From the NCBI GenBank assembly GCA_020881915.1, contig JAJFPB010000005.1, positions 3,534,001 to 3,598,000 of the forward strand: a stretch of 64,000 nt of DNA, written 5' to 3'. Made by a program: the position numbers and the translations under genes. Source of the stretch: Paramyrothecium sp. XJ0827 (lineage: Eukaryota > Ascomycota > Sordariomycetes > Hypocreales > Stachybotryaceae). The notes beneath the pieces are model-generated. The model searched no databases. It was not told the DNA's origin and saw nothing but the letters and a program-made list of their open reading frames with translations. Below are positions 46,302 through 59,314 of this stretch, one piece after another (position 1 is the stretch's first letter; the number at the start of each line of letters is the position of its first letter).

Positions 46302-49300
46302 TCATGGTGTCTTCCCCGTTTTCCTAGCCGCACTATTGCCGTCAAACATGGCACTTATTCCAGCAAGTGACCAAGAATTCGCCGTTGAGTGGACGATTAC
46401 CAGCCATGCTGCCACCACATCGACGAGGTGGTGCAGCACATATGCATGGGATACCCCGTAGACGCCAGCGCAAAGAGCGGTTCCAAAGAGCAAAATGCTG
46501 TTGATGTACCGCAGTCCGCTAGACATCTGCGGAATCATTCTTCCCGTCGTCAAATTCTCGACCAGGAGGATGAATGGCATGATAGAAAGCACATTGTGAT
46601 GAGATGAAAATGGCGTGAGCCAATGAACAGCCAGGTTGCGAATCCAGACCGCGAGAATCGGTAGGTTGATGGGCAATACCCAAAGCATTAAAAGTAAAAT
46701 CGAATGCGCGTAGTGGTGATAATTGGAATTTGACACGGAGGACGTGACCGTGTGGATACGTAAGGCTCGAATCGTGGTGAAGAGCTGTACTAGGCAGGCC
46801 ACCAAGTAGGCGAACTGATAAGGAATGAATGTAGCGACTAGAAAGAGTAATACGGCGGTTGTGATCATGCGCCTCCTTGGAGTGGATGGCACGAATGCGG
46901 GAGAGGAGGCTCGCCGCCTAGTTTCATCATTATTTGTGCGTGATACAGAACTGAGCAGTCCGTAAAGTAACGCAACCATGTGTGTCAAGGCCAGCGTGAC
47001 AAAGTGCAGCGCTGCGCAGACGCCGACGCTAACCACACCAATGATCGGTGTCAGAAACCAGTAAAAGGGGTCACCAGTACCAATGAGTAGATCATTGGAG
47101 GTGAAGTCGCGAGCGAGTGGCGCAACTGGAGCCTTACTGATCCAAGGGAAGCCACCGTTGTATTCCGTAGCACCGCTCAGTGACAAGGAAAGTAAGGTAA
47201 GAGAAAGGAGTAGTAATGGAATGGAGTGACGAAGTGACATATCGAGTGCTTTCGTGAACGAGATGAAGATTCCAGTCTCATCGTACACTCTGAACTGCTT
47301 ACGCAGCGCCAACGTGACAATGAGCAACGGAAAGGCAGCGAAAACGGTTCTGTACCGCATGTAGAGTTTGCCCATGCTGCCCAGTACATCAATCCTCAGG
47401 CGAATGTCAAGCTCAGTCCCAGTCGCTGGATCAGTCCAGACTTCGAAAGCGACACCATCCACGGGTTTGGGCTCTAAAGCGGGTGGCAAGTATGGCGCAA
47501 CACCATGAAGCGCCACGGTAGCATGCTTGGCGTTGACGAAGTAACGTGATTCGTGTGGACTTTCGAGATATTGGCGGACCAGGGGGGCAAAGAGCTCCCT
47601 GCTGGCATTCTGGTTGCTGATCTCTAGTTTGTAAGATAGTAAGCTTGATTTGAGAGAGGGTACCCGTAATTCGACAGTTATGGGCCGAGTTCCAGGAAGC
47701 TTAACATTTACACCATTGGTGAGTAACTCATTGAGGCTGACGTCGTAATCAATGCGAAAATCGTCCTCGTCGACGAATTCCGCAACGGCAAAACTTTCGG
47801 TAGCTGACGTAGTCTTGTCCGCAATAGCGATGAATTGATGATCTGCTATGTGGCTCAAGTCATATCGTAGATATGAAAAGGGAATAGTTTCCTGCTCTCC
47901 CTGCAAGTAGAATGGGTTTCGAGTCCGCGATGTGGAGGGCGGTAGAAGAATGACATCAGATGCAGTATTCTTACAAGCCAATTTTGTAGAGCCACTGGAG
48001 CCGCTGGTCGTCATATCGATACTGAAAGGTATGGCTGGGCCAGCTGAACCTGCTTGGATCGGAGAAAAGTTGCATAACAGAACCTCCAGCTGGCCACTCT
48101 CGCCGGGTCCATCCAGACGACTGTCTGTCAATAGAGTAAACCGCTTCAGCCGCTGACCTGCCGCGGGAGGGACAGGCATCAGATGAACCTGTGGCCGCGA
48201 AGCGGCACCAAGCGTTCTCAGCAGCAAGCGTTCGCCAACTGGCAGAATACCCTTAGAATTGTCATCGATCGTAAGCACAGTGTTTGATTCCATCCCTGGC
48301 GCTGATTTCTCCGCACTATCCTCCAGGCCGGTCAAAAAGCGTTTCCTGAAGGCTCTCATCCTGTCGGCGCGTGGTCTGGTTTGCGAGGCTCGGTGGACGT
48401 CGACAATATCAAACAATGCCCCGGCCACTACTTTTCGAAATTGGTCACACCACAGGATCGCTTGGTGGTCCATACTTGTCCAGACGGTGGGTATGCCACT
48501 AGTAAAGACCGTGAATCCATGGGTTTCAGGTACAAGTGATTCTAGGCTTGCATAGTCTGACGGAACCACAGTATCAAGGCTTCCACCAGCTATCGAGACA
48601 AGAGTGACGTGCCACAGAGGGTTATTGTTTGCCCACTTCTGTGAGTAAGCGCGCCTCCAGTAGTCGTTGATCTCATCATAGATGCGCACAATTTGTCCGT
48701 CAAATGTAACTGGAGGGCGAGCATGCGGTGCAGACATCGTGATGATCGTATTGATGGAGTTCGATTGATAGTTTGACTGTATCAGCATTGTCCGTGCAAC
48801 GACGCCACCCATGGAATGACCGAGAATTATTACGGATGTCGGGTCTGGTAAACTCGAGTCTCGTGAGGCTCGATGCGGATCCGAATACAGCGAAAGTATG
48901 AAACGGACAGCTTCATTGAGATATTCAGCTTGATCGAGAAGAGTCTGGCCATGAAAGGCAGTGATGTCCTCGTTGAAATCAACGGTAAAGAAATCCAAGT
49001 TCCGAATCCTCGAATTAGCAGAGAGCCCATCATGCTGTAGGTAATGATAGAAATGATTAGCTGCTTCGGCAGCTATCGGTCGAACCTGCTTGTAGCTTCC
49101 TGCGTTGCCGGGAATGAACAGAACAGGTATCCCATGAAGCTGTGTTTATTGTCAGCGTCATATTCTGTTTCTGCAGAGACCGCTGCTTCGACGGCACCAG
49201 CGAGGGGGTGCGCAAACCTTTCTGTCTGGATCAACGCCTTGTTCTCTGTAAAGGTACAAGGAGTACTTTGTAGCAAAACGAGTATGCTCCGTATCGAATT

Positions 49301-49736
49301 CGGCAAAGTGGACATAGGAGGGACGCATATAGGACATGCGGCAGCCCTTTGGATCCGGAGGGCGTGTCATCGAAGAGTGTAAAATGGCAAAGAGCAAAGC
49401 CATGCCCACAGTCGAAGCGACCAGGACCAATATAGGGATAGACCAGGGATTTCGCCTGCTCTGTTCCAGTGCCTTGGCCAGTTTCAACTTCTTGGATGGC
49501 GCAGCGAGAGAGGCAGGCGGCGACAGCGCGGCGGAGTGGTTCATGGTTTCGTTCGATGGGTGTCCGTTACGACCTTCAGCAAGGCTCCAATTTAGGCTGC
49601 TCAGCTGCCTGCTCCTAGAGGGAGGCGTGCAAGCTGCCAAACCGGCGATACTTGATCCGGGCTTGCCGTTTGGGTTGTCGGACTCGAGAGAGGATTCATT
49701 ATCGTCATCGGTCGACTCGGACGATCGCGTCTTCAT
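46302..49736 (-). CDS. BST1: GPI inositol-deacylase (Bst1/PGAP1)
   Basis: Bst1 removes the acyl chain from the inositol of GPI anchors in the ER, allowing export of GPI proteins. Two exons, complement(49218-49736, 46302-49139), encode 1118 residues. A cytosolic Ser-rich N-terminus is followed by the anchor NPWSIPILVLVASTVGMALL, then PDPKGCRMSYMRPSYVHFAE and YSLYLYREQGVD. Across the splice comes LHGIPVLFIPGNAGSYKQVR. The lipase-type serine is S282 in VIILGHSMGGVVARTM. Further family motifs are TIITMSAPHARPPVTFD and VSIAGGSLDTVVPSDY. The C-terminal third has many membrane helices. The frame runs open about 400 bases upstream without an ATG, so MKTRSSESTDDD is the first possible start. The intron donor is GTTTGC. 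Confidence 0.94.
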
Positions 49737-52029
49737 GGAAAGGCGTCGACACCCTCCGAAGGGGTTTGGCTGTTGGTACAAAGAATATGAGGGCTTCGAG
49801 ACGGTCGGAGAACGTGGGATTGGGTGGCCTTGGCTTGTCTCCGTTTCCTTGCGCTCCTGTTCACACGCCTCTCCCTTAGGCGAACCCTCCCTCTTCTGAG
49901 CTCCTAAATCGGAAAGGAAAGAAAAAACGAGCGTAGGTTCCGGTGCGTTTGTGAGACGGTTGGAGAAGTTCAGTTTGGCATGAGATTGGCGAAAGAAAGA
50001 GAGCGCCACGGCTTCGATTTCCCTGCGCTCAACTGCCGTAGCCTTACCTTGCCTGGCAGGGAGGTGGATGGAAGTGGATCGTGGATTGAGGTACGACGAC
50101 TTTGGAGGCACGGTAGCAGTCCAATGTTTGATTTCCTGGCCCTGCAATGTTGCGCAATTGCTTCTAGACTTACCAGGGTCGGAAAATCAATTGGTACTCC
50201 GAGGCCGGTCCGTTACCTGGGGAAATTGCCAGAGAACTTCGCACTTGTTATTTGGATCCTAAGCTTTGCTAGTACCTTATCTGAGACAGCCAGGTATCGC
50301 AATACTTGCATGGTTCTGTTGCTCGCGCCCACCAGGCTTTTTTTCTCTTGCGAACCGCAAAAAAAGAAAACGGAAGCTAAAGCTCCCTATTGCGGGTACC
50401 ATCCTAGCCTTTGCCATATTCGACCATACCTCTCCTTGGTAGACAAGAGGTATCCTCGGCTAGAAACATACTTTGTGGCAGACGATGGCCGAACTAAGAA
50501 GCTCGTTACTTTTCGATATTTTACTCCTTGTGGGCTCAAACCTAAGGCATGCTGTCTCGCAAGCTATGACTAACTACTTGGTTTACAAAAGAGAATGCGG
50601 TGTATGGGTTGTTTCTGTCCTGATGGATGGAGTCGGTAAAGAATTAGACGCCGCGGTCTGCTTTCTTTGTAAAAGCTCTCAATACCCCAGAGATACCTTA
50701 CAGCTCGTCTCCTGCACCGTCAGCACCTTGATAAGATACCTGGCATCGCTTTGCTTTACTTTGCCTTTCTTAGTTTCAAATTAGCCAAGCAAATGTCTCA
50801 AAATAGCAAAGCTTAGTCGCTGCTTTTGTTTTAGCTCCACTGTGGTTACAGCCGGATATGGGAGACTCAACGCTCATGGGGATTCTCCAACCACAGCTGA
50901 GCATAACACCACATGCAAGTATAGTGTCCGCGATGTGGTATTGTTGTTGCCGTGTCCACGGCCTACCACGAGGCGATGACGGCTCGATTGCTCTTGGGCT
51001 TATCAAGGCACACTAGACTCAGTATACTAGCGTCCGCTTCGAGGACGTTGGTAAAAAGGAGGCATCATAGACCATCATACTATACCCATCTCGCAAGGTC
51101 ATACGCTATGCAAGGTGGGACGAAATCCACGGCAACATTCTACATAAGGGAGTTGCTACAATAAACTAGGCCCGACCTGATGACTGCTCAGCTCGGGTCC
51201 GAATTTAACTCGAGGCTGGTGTGATGGGCAAGAGCAGGGACCGACTAGAAGTGCAATACCTCATTCCAGGTGAAGAGTGTGACGTGCTCCCCCGCATGCT
51301 GTAGAACACATTTGACATTATCTTACAGCCACATGTCCGTCGCATGTAACGTGCAAGGTGGTCGGCCATCGTCTTGCTTGATGATATCTTTCCAGTGCCA
51401 TCTCCCACGGTCGCTTTTCGTCCACTGCCTCCCACCTTACCTAAGGTACCGTAGTTACCGTCCTTAGGTACCTTGCCAGCTGGGATGACACTGCCTCGGA
51501 AATTAGGTAATATATCAGTCATCCTTGAAGAATTTGGGTAGAGCACCTAGTTCTCTGTAAGGAGGTAGGTAAGGAACCTAGGCAAGGTTGCCTGGCACTT
51601 TACGCGTCTTCCTCCCCGGCGCGTAGCGCCCTGCTGGGGGTTAGGTACTGGGTACGTATCTCAAATGAGCTGCCGCGTATTTGGTTTTCGATGGTTGCGA
51701 CTCACCTCAACGACATTTTGCTTCGACCGGACCCCATTGACGGGAGGTTGCATTCGACACAGCCTTGAATCGAGCCTCATGCAGGAACGGCCAGTGTACG
51801 AATCAGCTGATTTCGTAAATGTGATAGCAATAAGTTAATGCATCCTGACCCGATTGAGCTTTAGCTTCCGTATACTCTCCCGCATGTGATTGAGGCTCCT
51901 TCAACCAAGGTAGACCACGCTTGCATCTGCGAGAGACTCGCAGTTTCTTGCCAGCCTTGAGACGGATATGGGCTTGTCTTCAGTTCGAGACTCGATACTC
52001 GATCTTTGGCGGGCGACATAAGGGCCTAA
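49737..52029. other. Divergent promoter region, BST1 and PMS1
   Basis: 2.3 kb without a recognised gene. The part next to BST1 continues its open frame and is probably leader sequence. GGTA/TACC elements are dense at 51434-51474 and again at 51557-51588. Short frames elsewhere look like chance. Confidence 0.45.
51434..51474. promoter_or_regulatory. Inverted GGTA/TACC cluster upstream of PMS1
   Basis: ACCTTACCTAAGGTACC is followed, after GTAGTTACCG, by TCCTTAGGTACCTT, so two TACCTTAGG-type copies stand in opposite orientation within about 40 bases, some 560 bases before the PMS1 start. A further run, GTAAGGAGGTAGGTAAGG, follows at 51557-51574. The symmetry is seen; the role is inferred. Confidence 0.4.
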
Positions 52030-55000
52030 ATGGCTACGATCAAACAGATAGATGACCGCACGGTGTGTCGCTGCTGGCCCCATTCTGCCCTAGCTGTGCA
52101 CAAGCTCACTGGTTGCAAAGGTTCATCGCATACAGTCAGGTCAGGTCATTATCGATCTTTGCTCGGTAGTGAAAGAGCTGGTAGAAAACAGCATCGATGC
52201 CGGCGCAACGATAGTTGGTAAGTTGGCTCGGCACTTTCAAATCCAGTCCATCATAGTGGCGCGCGGGACAATTGCAGCTCACGAGGTTCTTTTTATCCAG
52301 ATGTTCGATTCAGAAACCAAGGGCTCGAGACTATCGAAGTCCAGGACAATGGCTCCGGCATAGCCCCCGCAAACTACGGCTCTGTCGCCCTCAAGCATCA
52401 CACTTCAAAGCTGTCGTCCTACTCCGATATTGCCGTGCTTCAGACCTTCGGTTTCCGAGGAGAAGCCCTAGCATCTTTGTGCGCCCTATCAAATTTCACC
52501 ATCGTCACTTGCTTAGCTGGTGACGCTCCCAAGGGCTCAAAGCTTATGTTTGAGCCTTCCGGCAAGCTCAAGGCAACAAGCGTCGTGGCAGCGCAACGTG
52601 GTACAACAGTCACGGTAGAGAAACTCTTCCACAATCTTCCGGTCCGGCGCCGCGAATTGGAGCGCAACATCAAAAGAGAATGGACCAAGGTCATTTCTCT
52701 TCTAAATCAATATGCCTGCATTCAAATCAATGTCAAATTCTCTGTTTCGCAGCAGCCCACGAAGGGTAAGCGCATTGTGCTTTTCTCTACCAAAGGCAAC
52801 GATTCAACACGTGATAATATCATCAACATCTTTGGGGCTAAGACCATGACTTCCCTGGTACCACTTGACCTCAAGTTGGAAATGCAGCCATCCACAATGG
52901 ATTCCGGCATGCAAGTTCTCCTTGAAGAACGCTCTGGGTCTACCGAAGTTCACGTCGTCGGTCATGTTTCACGACCTCTGGGGGGCGAGGGTCGACAGAC
53001 ACCAGACCGGCAGATGTTTTTCGTGAACGGAAGACCTTGTGGACTGCCACAATTTGCGAGGACCTTTAACGAGGTGTACAGGTCCTACAACTCTACACAA
53101 TCGCCGTTTATTTTTGCAGACATTCGGTTAGACACCCGTATGTATGATGTCAACGTTAGCCCTGACAAGCGTACCATTCTTCTTCACGATCAAACTCGTC
53201 TTCTGGACACACTCAGGGCCTCCCTCGTTTCCCTTTTTGATTCTCATGAATACACAGTACCTGTGTCACGGCCACTGGGCCGACAAAGCTCATCAATTTC
53301 GAATCCTTCTCAGCCGGCCATTTCTAAGAAGCGTGTGGTGGAAGAGAAGGAACCCGAACAAACTTCCGAGGTCTCTGTATTCACAAAAAGGGGTGGCGAT
53401 GAGGACTCAGCCTCCGATACCTCCGATGGCGAGGCAGAGAACGTGACTCGGCGCCCACTCAGACGTCTGACTTCAAGGTCCCTCAGGGAGAATGGGCCAG
53501 ACCAAAGACTGATTACTCCATGGGTTAAGCGGAGGTCTAGTGTAAGCTCCCTCGCTAGTAATCACTCGTCAGAGGGTGAGAAGTCCGCCGCCGGTACTAC
53601 AAAGCCCCATGATGCTGTACACCCGCCATCGACGACAGAAAAAACCGAAAATATTATTAAGCCCCTGCCAGTACAGGATTTCAACAAGCGTATTGCGGAG
53701 TTCAGCGCAGCAACTGTCTCGACTCGGGCCCCACGGTCTGAGACGTCACCAACTTCGGCAGTCGCAGTAGGGGAAATTGAAGAGATTGAAATCCCGACCG
53801 TCAAACTTACGAGCTTGATGCCTGCACAACTTCAAGGAAGCTCGCAGGAAAAGCGAGGTCTGCGAAAGGCCTCGCCTGAATTTACCTCTGTCAGCATCGG
53901 GGACCCGCCGTCGAAGCGTCACCAAAAATCGCACCCAGCAGCTCAGTCTCGAAAAATGCATGATTCCGCGCATGATGAGAATGATACTCCAAGCACCCCG
54001 CTAAGTGAAGATGATAGAGATGCTTTGGAAGAGGACATAGATGGCATGGAACAGTCCATAGCCGATGGCGATAGCGAAAGCCAGGCGGCCGAAGAGGTTT
54101 CTACAGGACTGAAGGCTGAAACGCAACCACGAAGGACTTCCCAACAACATGCCGCCACGGTTACACGAAGCCCGGAAACCAAAGATGGGGAGGAGGAAGA
54201 CTCGATGGAAGAGGTAGTTGACCGTACACAGGATGCTGCCGAGGCTCTTGCAGCTGAGCCAAGAGTGCTATCAATCCAAGCTGGTAGTCGTCGTAAAGAT
54301 ACTACGCTCTCGTTGGTCCAGAGGTATCCCATCGATGAAAGCACTATATTCACACTGATGGATCACTGGAAGACATCCGTCTTGAGCCCCATCTCGTCGC
54401 CTTCGGAACTAAATCATGTTGAAGATATCGATGCCGCCGATGCCGAAGCAAAACTTGCTTTGATCATTTCAAGAGATGATTTCAGCCGTATGCGAATCGC
54501 CGGCCAGTTTAATCTAGGCTTCATCATTGCCACCCGTCCTGCCCGACGATCTCAGGGAAGCGAATATCAAGAAGGCGATGAGTTATTCATCATAGATCAG
54601 CATGCGTCTGACGAAAAATACAATTTTGAACGGTTACAGAGCACTACAGTAGTGCAGTCACAGCCACTGGTTCATCGCAAGAGGTTGGAATTGACGGCGC
54701 TGGAGGAAGAAGTCATCATGCAAAACAAAGATGCTATCGAGGCGAATGGATTCAAATTTGATATCGACCTGAGTGGTGAGGTGCCAGTGGGGTCACGGTG
54801 TCAACTCACGGCGCTTCCTTTGAGTCGTGAAACGACTTTCGATCTTTCCGACTTCGAAGAGTTGATTGCACTTCTTGGAGACGAGTCTTCTGAGTCTTCG
54901 AGGGTTCCTCGACCCTCTAGGGTCAGAAAGATGTTCGCCATGAGAGCTTGTCGGAGCAGTATCATGATTGGCAGGCCTCTAACGAAAAGTCAGATGTACA

Positions 55001-55167
55001 CACTTGTCAGACACATGGGCGGCATGGATAAGCCCTGGAACTGTCCTCACGGGCGGCCTACTATGAGGCACCTATGTCGACTCGAGGCATGGGACAGCAA
55101 GAGTTGGAAAGGAGATATGGAGTACAAAACTGCTTCGGTATGGCAAACATATGGCAGCGGCAAATAG
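52030..55167 (+). CDS. PMS1: DNA mismatch repair protein Pms1 (MutL homologue, PMS2 type)
   Basis: Pms1 pairs with Mlh1 to form MutL-alpha, the nicking endonuclease of mismatch repair in the nucleus. Three exons (52030-52062, 52121-52217, 52301-55167) encode 998 residues. The GHKL ATPase motifs are assembled by splicing: VVKELVENSIDAGATIV, then VQDNGSGIAPANYGSVALKH and TFGFRGEALASLCALS, with GTTVTVEKLFHNLPVRRREL and MYDVNVSPDKRTILLHD. A long acidic, Ser/Thr-rich linker (roughly residues 375-690) is followed by the C-terminal domain RIAGQFNLGFIIATRPARR. The metal-binding endonuclease motif DQHASDEKYNFE starts near residue 809. ACRSSIMIGRPL and CPHGRPTMRHL (Cys near 958) complete the endonuclease site, so the enzyme looks intact. 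Confidence 0.95.
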
Positions 55168-55352
55168 TCAGGAGACTAGGTCACAAGCGCCATGTATAAA
55201 ATCAATATAGAAGGACGTATGTACAGAATGTGCCCCAGACCTGCGCCGGCTTCATATTCAATCCCCCAAACACCTTTACGCCACAAATATACAAAGACAA
55301 ATCCGATTTTAAACCACTGGTGAACCCCATGTCTCATGGCACCCTTTGGCGA

Positions 55353-57203
55353 TCAGGTCCACTTATCAATTGGTCCGTAGTACGAAAAGCGGCTGCCTCC
55401 GCGTCCTTCCTCTGCAACTTTACCGCTCACATTCCGACGTCCATACGCGGCAGAATGGTGTTTCGATTCATAATCGTTACCCGAGGAAACCTTGCGATTA
55501 GAGCCAACCATGACAGGCGGTGTTGCGCTCTTAAGCTCTCCATAAGGACGTGAAAAGAAAGCGTCGGCTTGTCGCGGCACGGAAGTATCCATATTCCACT
55601 CTTCCGTGATGTCTCTGCTCGCGCTAACACGGCGCTCGTTGTTGCTAATCTCGGTCAGAGAGTGCGTGAGTGGACGGAACGGTGTGGCGCGAGCGGCAGA
55701 ATTTGACTGCGACGCCGGTGCAGGGTTGGACCGCAGAGGATTAGGATGCATGCTGTTGAGTCGACCTTCAGACCTGTTGTAGGGCATGTTGTTCTCATCA
55801 TCCTGTTCCGAGTCGGAAGATTCCTGGCCATCGTAACGCTGCGCTAGCGCTGAGTACGACTTCGTCGCTCGAGCATAACTGCCTGTCCTTGCGGCGGCCA
55901 TCTCACGATTACGCTGGTTTGTCCTCGAGATGAGAGAGTCTGTAGGCTTCCACGTCTCTGTAAACTTGGGTGCGCGACCTTGGCCTGCTGCCTGGGCATC
56001 TTCGCTTTGCCGCAAGGGGCTGGAATCGCCTCTGGGTAGCTCCGCATACGAGCCACGCTGAGAGTAGGGAGGGGCGGATGAGGGTTTCGAGTTGACAGAC
56101 ATGGCAGAGTGACGCGGCGAGTTGCCGGGTATGATCTGATAGTGTCTGTCGGGCAGGTCTGAGCGGGAGTGCCTGGTGGTCGAAAAAGAGTCTCGTGACT
56201 GTGTACGCGTATGCATAAAATGGATTGACTCTCGGGGTTGGGAGTACTCGTCGTAGCCGTAGCCGGAATGCCGCTGGCCCCCGGAAGCCAAAGAGTTTCT
56301 CTTCTCTGTTTCTGTGGTGCTGAAGGTAGCGACCGAGGACTTGTTCCTCTTGTGCAAAGGCCGGGCGGTAAGGCGATCCTCCAACGGGTTCATATCGGGC
56401 GGCATGAATGTGATCTTGCGGAACGCCCAGCAGAGCCAGAGGGATATGAACAAGGAGACAAAGTGGAGGCCGCCAGCACCCAGAAAGGTGTAGTAAACGG
56501 CGGGAACAAAGTAATCCACAAGCTGTCCATCGCTGAGGCGAGTACCCCAGCCAGTGGCGTCTCGGTGAGTGATGAACGCTCCGAATGCATAGAGTCCAAG
56601 GACACACAGGTCAGTGATTCCAGAGAAGCAATGATATGCAGCCGAGGACGCCGGCGTCCGTCCTGTAGCGTCCCGCGCGAGATGAAAAACGGCGTAGGCA
56701 CAAAGGGCTACGACTACACCAGGCTATGGAAATCTTCGAGTTAGATATGAGCCATCTATCGCGACAAGTTATACTCACTGCCACTCTCAAGATCCAATGC
56801 ATCACAGGATTCACCTTCGTGAACAAGACCATGATGACCAGTACTCCAATTGCACCATTCATCTGCAGCAGCCTCAGCAGAAGCTGCACACGGCGAAGCC
56901 ACTTGATGGCGGACTTGGTGCGCGGGCCCATGGAGACAAAGTTGTTGTCACGATACTGAAGGACCATATGTGCACTTGTCCAAGGTAAGCTCAGATCAGC
57001 AATGGTCAATCAATGGGGCGAACAGAGCGCATTACTTACTCGGGATGGCGATTGAAGGAAATAAGCGGGCCATTTTGTTGAGCTTTCTTGGGCTTCGGCT
57101 CCCAACTTGCCCTCGTCACGGCCTTTGGGTCGAATGGCTTCTCCGGAAACCGCGAGGAGTTGCGCTGCTCCGCGCTGTACATATAAGGCTGCGCAGTTCC
57201 CAT
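55353..57203 (-). CDS. KCH1: Low-affinity potassium transporter, Kch1/Prm6 family
   Basis: Kch1-type proteins are fungus-specific plasma-membrane proteins that carry K+ and trigger calcium influx during pheromone or stress response. Three exons, complement(57040-57203, 56779-56974, 55353-56723), encode 576 residues. The N-terminal region reads MGTAQPYMYSAEQRNSSRFP and, across the splice, NRHPDAHMVLQYRDNNFVSM, then a membrane core with LLQMNGAIGVLVIMVLFTKV, VVVALCAYAVFHLARDATG, SAAYHCFSGITDLCVLGLY and YYTFLGAGGLHFVSLFISL. It ends in MPPDMNPLEDRLTARPLHKR. A long Ser/Arg/Asn-rich cytosolic tail of over 300 residues follows, a likely phosphorylation target. The gene is convergent with PMS1 and divergent from ARH1. 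Confidence 0.87.
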
Positions 57204-57557
57204 GGCTGAAAGGTCCTCCCAGCTCGCTCTTCACAATGACCGCCAACAAGGTGCCTCGGACACACGATCAGCAAGAGGATAATGCTTGCTGGAATGATGA
57301 TGGTGGGGTGTGGAAGCTGGACTGGTTTCGAAACTCGACATGGAATGACCATGTCTTGAACGCTGGGACTTGGTTGCATGAAGAGTGGCTTGTGTTTGGG
57401 GTGCGGCGGGCACCGGGTTGCCACAGCAACAGTCGGACATGCGGCCGGCCGAACCCACCTCCGAGTCCGACCCCAGCAGAGCTCGGCTCTGACATCACAT
57501 TTCAAGCTGGGACTTGGTCTCGCGCACAATGACTTGTACCATATCAAGCAACTCAGG
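57204..57557. other. Divergent promoter region, KCH1 and ARH1
   Basis: About 350 bases between divergent starts. Frames of up to 140 codons cross it but overlap coding exons and have no domain. No clear motif is recognised. Confidence 0.45.
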
Positions 57558-59248
57558 ATGTTTTTGAGACATCGCTCTCGTCCCTTGCGGACCCTTCAGC
57601 GCCAGGCGACCGCTTCCTGCATCCGGAAGCTGTCGACGCCCGCGGTGCAGAAAAATGGACGGTCTTCAGACACTCCCTTTCGCATGGCCGTTATCGGCTC
57701 TGGGCCGGCCGGGTTCTACACTGCCTACCGGGTCATGAGCAAGTTGCCCGATTGCCGTGTCGATATGTATGAGGCTCTCCCTGTTCCGTTTGGGTTGGTT
57801 CGCTACGGCGTGGCACCGGACCATCCGGAGGTAAAGGTGCAGCAGCCCACCAGCTCCGTCTGATATGGAAAGTGCCCGGACCTTGTATTGACTCTAAAAT
57901 ACAGAATTGTAGAGACAAATTTGAAGAGGTAGCATCCTCGCCCAATTTCACCTTCCTGGGGAATGTGTCCGTCGGAAAGCCTGGGGACACTACTGAGCAA
58001 TGCTCCGTAAGTCTCAGCAGCCTAACACGCAATTATGACGCCGTGTTGCTGGCGTATGGTGCATCAGAGGACAAAAAGCTCGGGATTTCTGGAGAGGCAA
58101 ACTTGGGCGGAATCTATTCTGCGCGCGAGTTTGTTGGCTGGTACAATGGACTGCCCGACAGTGCAGGGCTCAAGCCCAATCTGGCCGATGCAGAGGAGGC
58201 AGTCATCATTGGCCAAGGCAACGTGGCTTTAGACGTTGCCAGAATGCTTCTTGAGGACATAGATGTCTTGAAGAGAACTGACATTGCTGAGCATGCTATT
58301 GAAGAACTTGCGAGAAGCCGAATAAAGAGGGTGCACGTGGTCGGTCGCAGAGGACCCATGCAGGTAGATGGCCGATTGCTTGCACTTCACGTTCCTTTGC
58401 CCAAGGAAGCTGATCAGTTTTGATTTTAGGCCTCCTTCACCATCAAGGAAGTACGAGAGTTGATGAAACTTCCGGGCGTCGCGTTTCATCCAATTAATCG
58501 ATCCCTGGTTCCCGAGGATATCAAATCGCTACCTCGGGTATCAAAGCGTCTGATGGAGGTTGTGCTGAAAGGGACCTCTGCGGCACCAGGAGATGTGCCC
58601 AAGTCCTGGTCTTTAGACAACTGTCTGTCGCCAAAGCACTTCGTAGGCCACGAGAACCACCATGAACGGGTTGCGAGCACAGTGTTTGAGGTGACCAAAC
58701 TCGAAAACCCGTTCGATCCAAAATCCCGGGTTGTCGGGACCGGGGAAACAGCGGTCCTTCCCTCAGATGTAGTGTTCCGCTCTGTGGGCTACAAGTCCGT
58801 AGCATTGCCCGGCTTCACTGAGGCCGGTATCCAGTTCGACGACAGTCGGGGTGTCGTGGATAATGATGGCTATGGGCGAGTGACTCGGCTCGTGTCTGAT
58901 GATGCGGCTGACCACGTTGTGACCCAGCAAGTGGATGGGTTCTATTGCGCCGGTTGGGTTAAGCGTGGGCCAACCGGCGTGATCGCTTCGACAATGGAAG
59001 ATGCCTTTGCAACTGGCGATGCCATAGTGCAGGACTGGATCACGGGAGCAGCATTCCTTCAGCCTCGTGAGGGGCAACAAGCTTACGGATGGGACGGGGT
59101 CAGGCAAGAGGCGCCTGAGGATGCATCCAAGGCCGTGACATGGGAACAATGGCACAAGATAGACCAAGCCGAAAGAGAAAGGGGTCGCAACAACGGGAAA
59201 GAGCGTGAAAAGTTTGTAAAGATCACCGATATGCTAGCTGTGGTATGA
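57558..59248 (+). CDS. ARH1: Mitochondrial NADPH:adrenodoxin oxidoreductase (Arh1)
   Basis: Arh1 passes electrons from NADPH through FAD to mitochondrial ferredoxin, for iron-sulfur cluster and heme A synthesis. Three exons (57558-57836, 57905-58363, 58430-59248) encode 518 residues. MFLRHRSRPLRTLQRQATAS is an Arg-rich targeting peptide. The FAD motif VIGSGPAGFYTAYRV is near residues 45-60, then VDMYEALPVPFGLVRYGVAP and HPEVKNCRDKFEEV across intron 1. ASEDKKLGISGEANLGGIYS, VIIGQGNVALDVARMLL (NADPH site) and HVVGRRGPMQ lead into exon 3. The C-terminal CAGWVKRGPTGVIASTMEDA is a strong family signature. The intron 1 donor AAG|GTGCAG is chosen because it keeps HPEVKNC. Its stop lies only 66 bases from the stop of the convergent ETF-alpha gene. 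Confidence 0.95.
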
Positions 59249-59314
59249 TGTTTGGTCTTGTCCAAGGGAGGACAAGACAATGTAAGATAAGATTTATACA
59301 AGATATTGCGGTTG

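Noticed and set aside
49737..50147. N-terminal extension of BST1 by about 137 residues
   Set aside because: There is no ATG in the open frame upstream of MKTRSSESTDDD, so it is more likely leader sequence.
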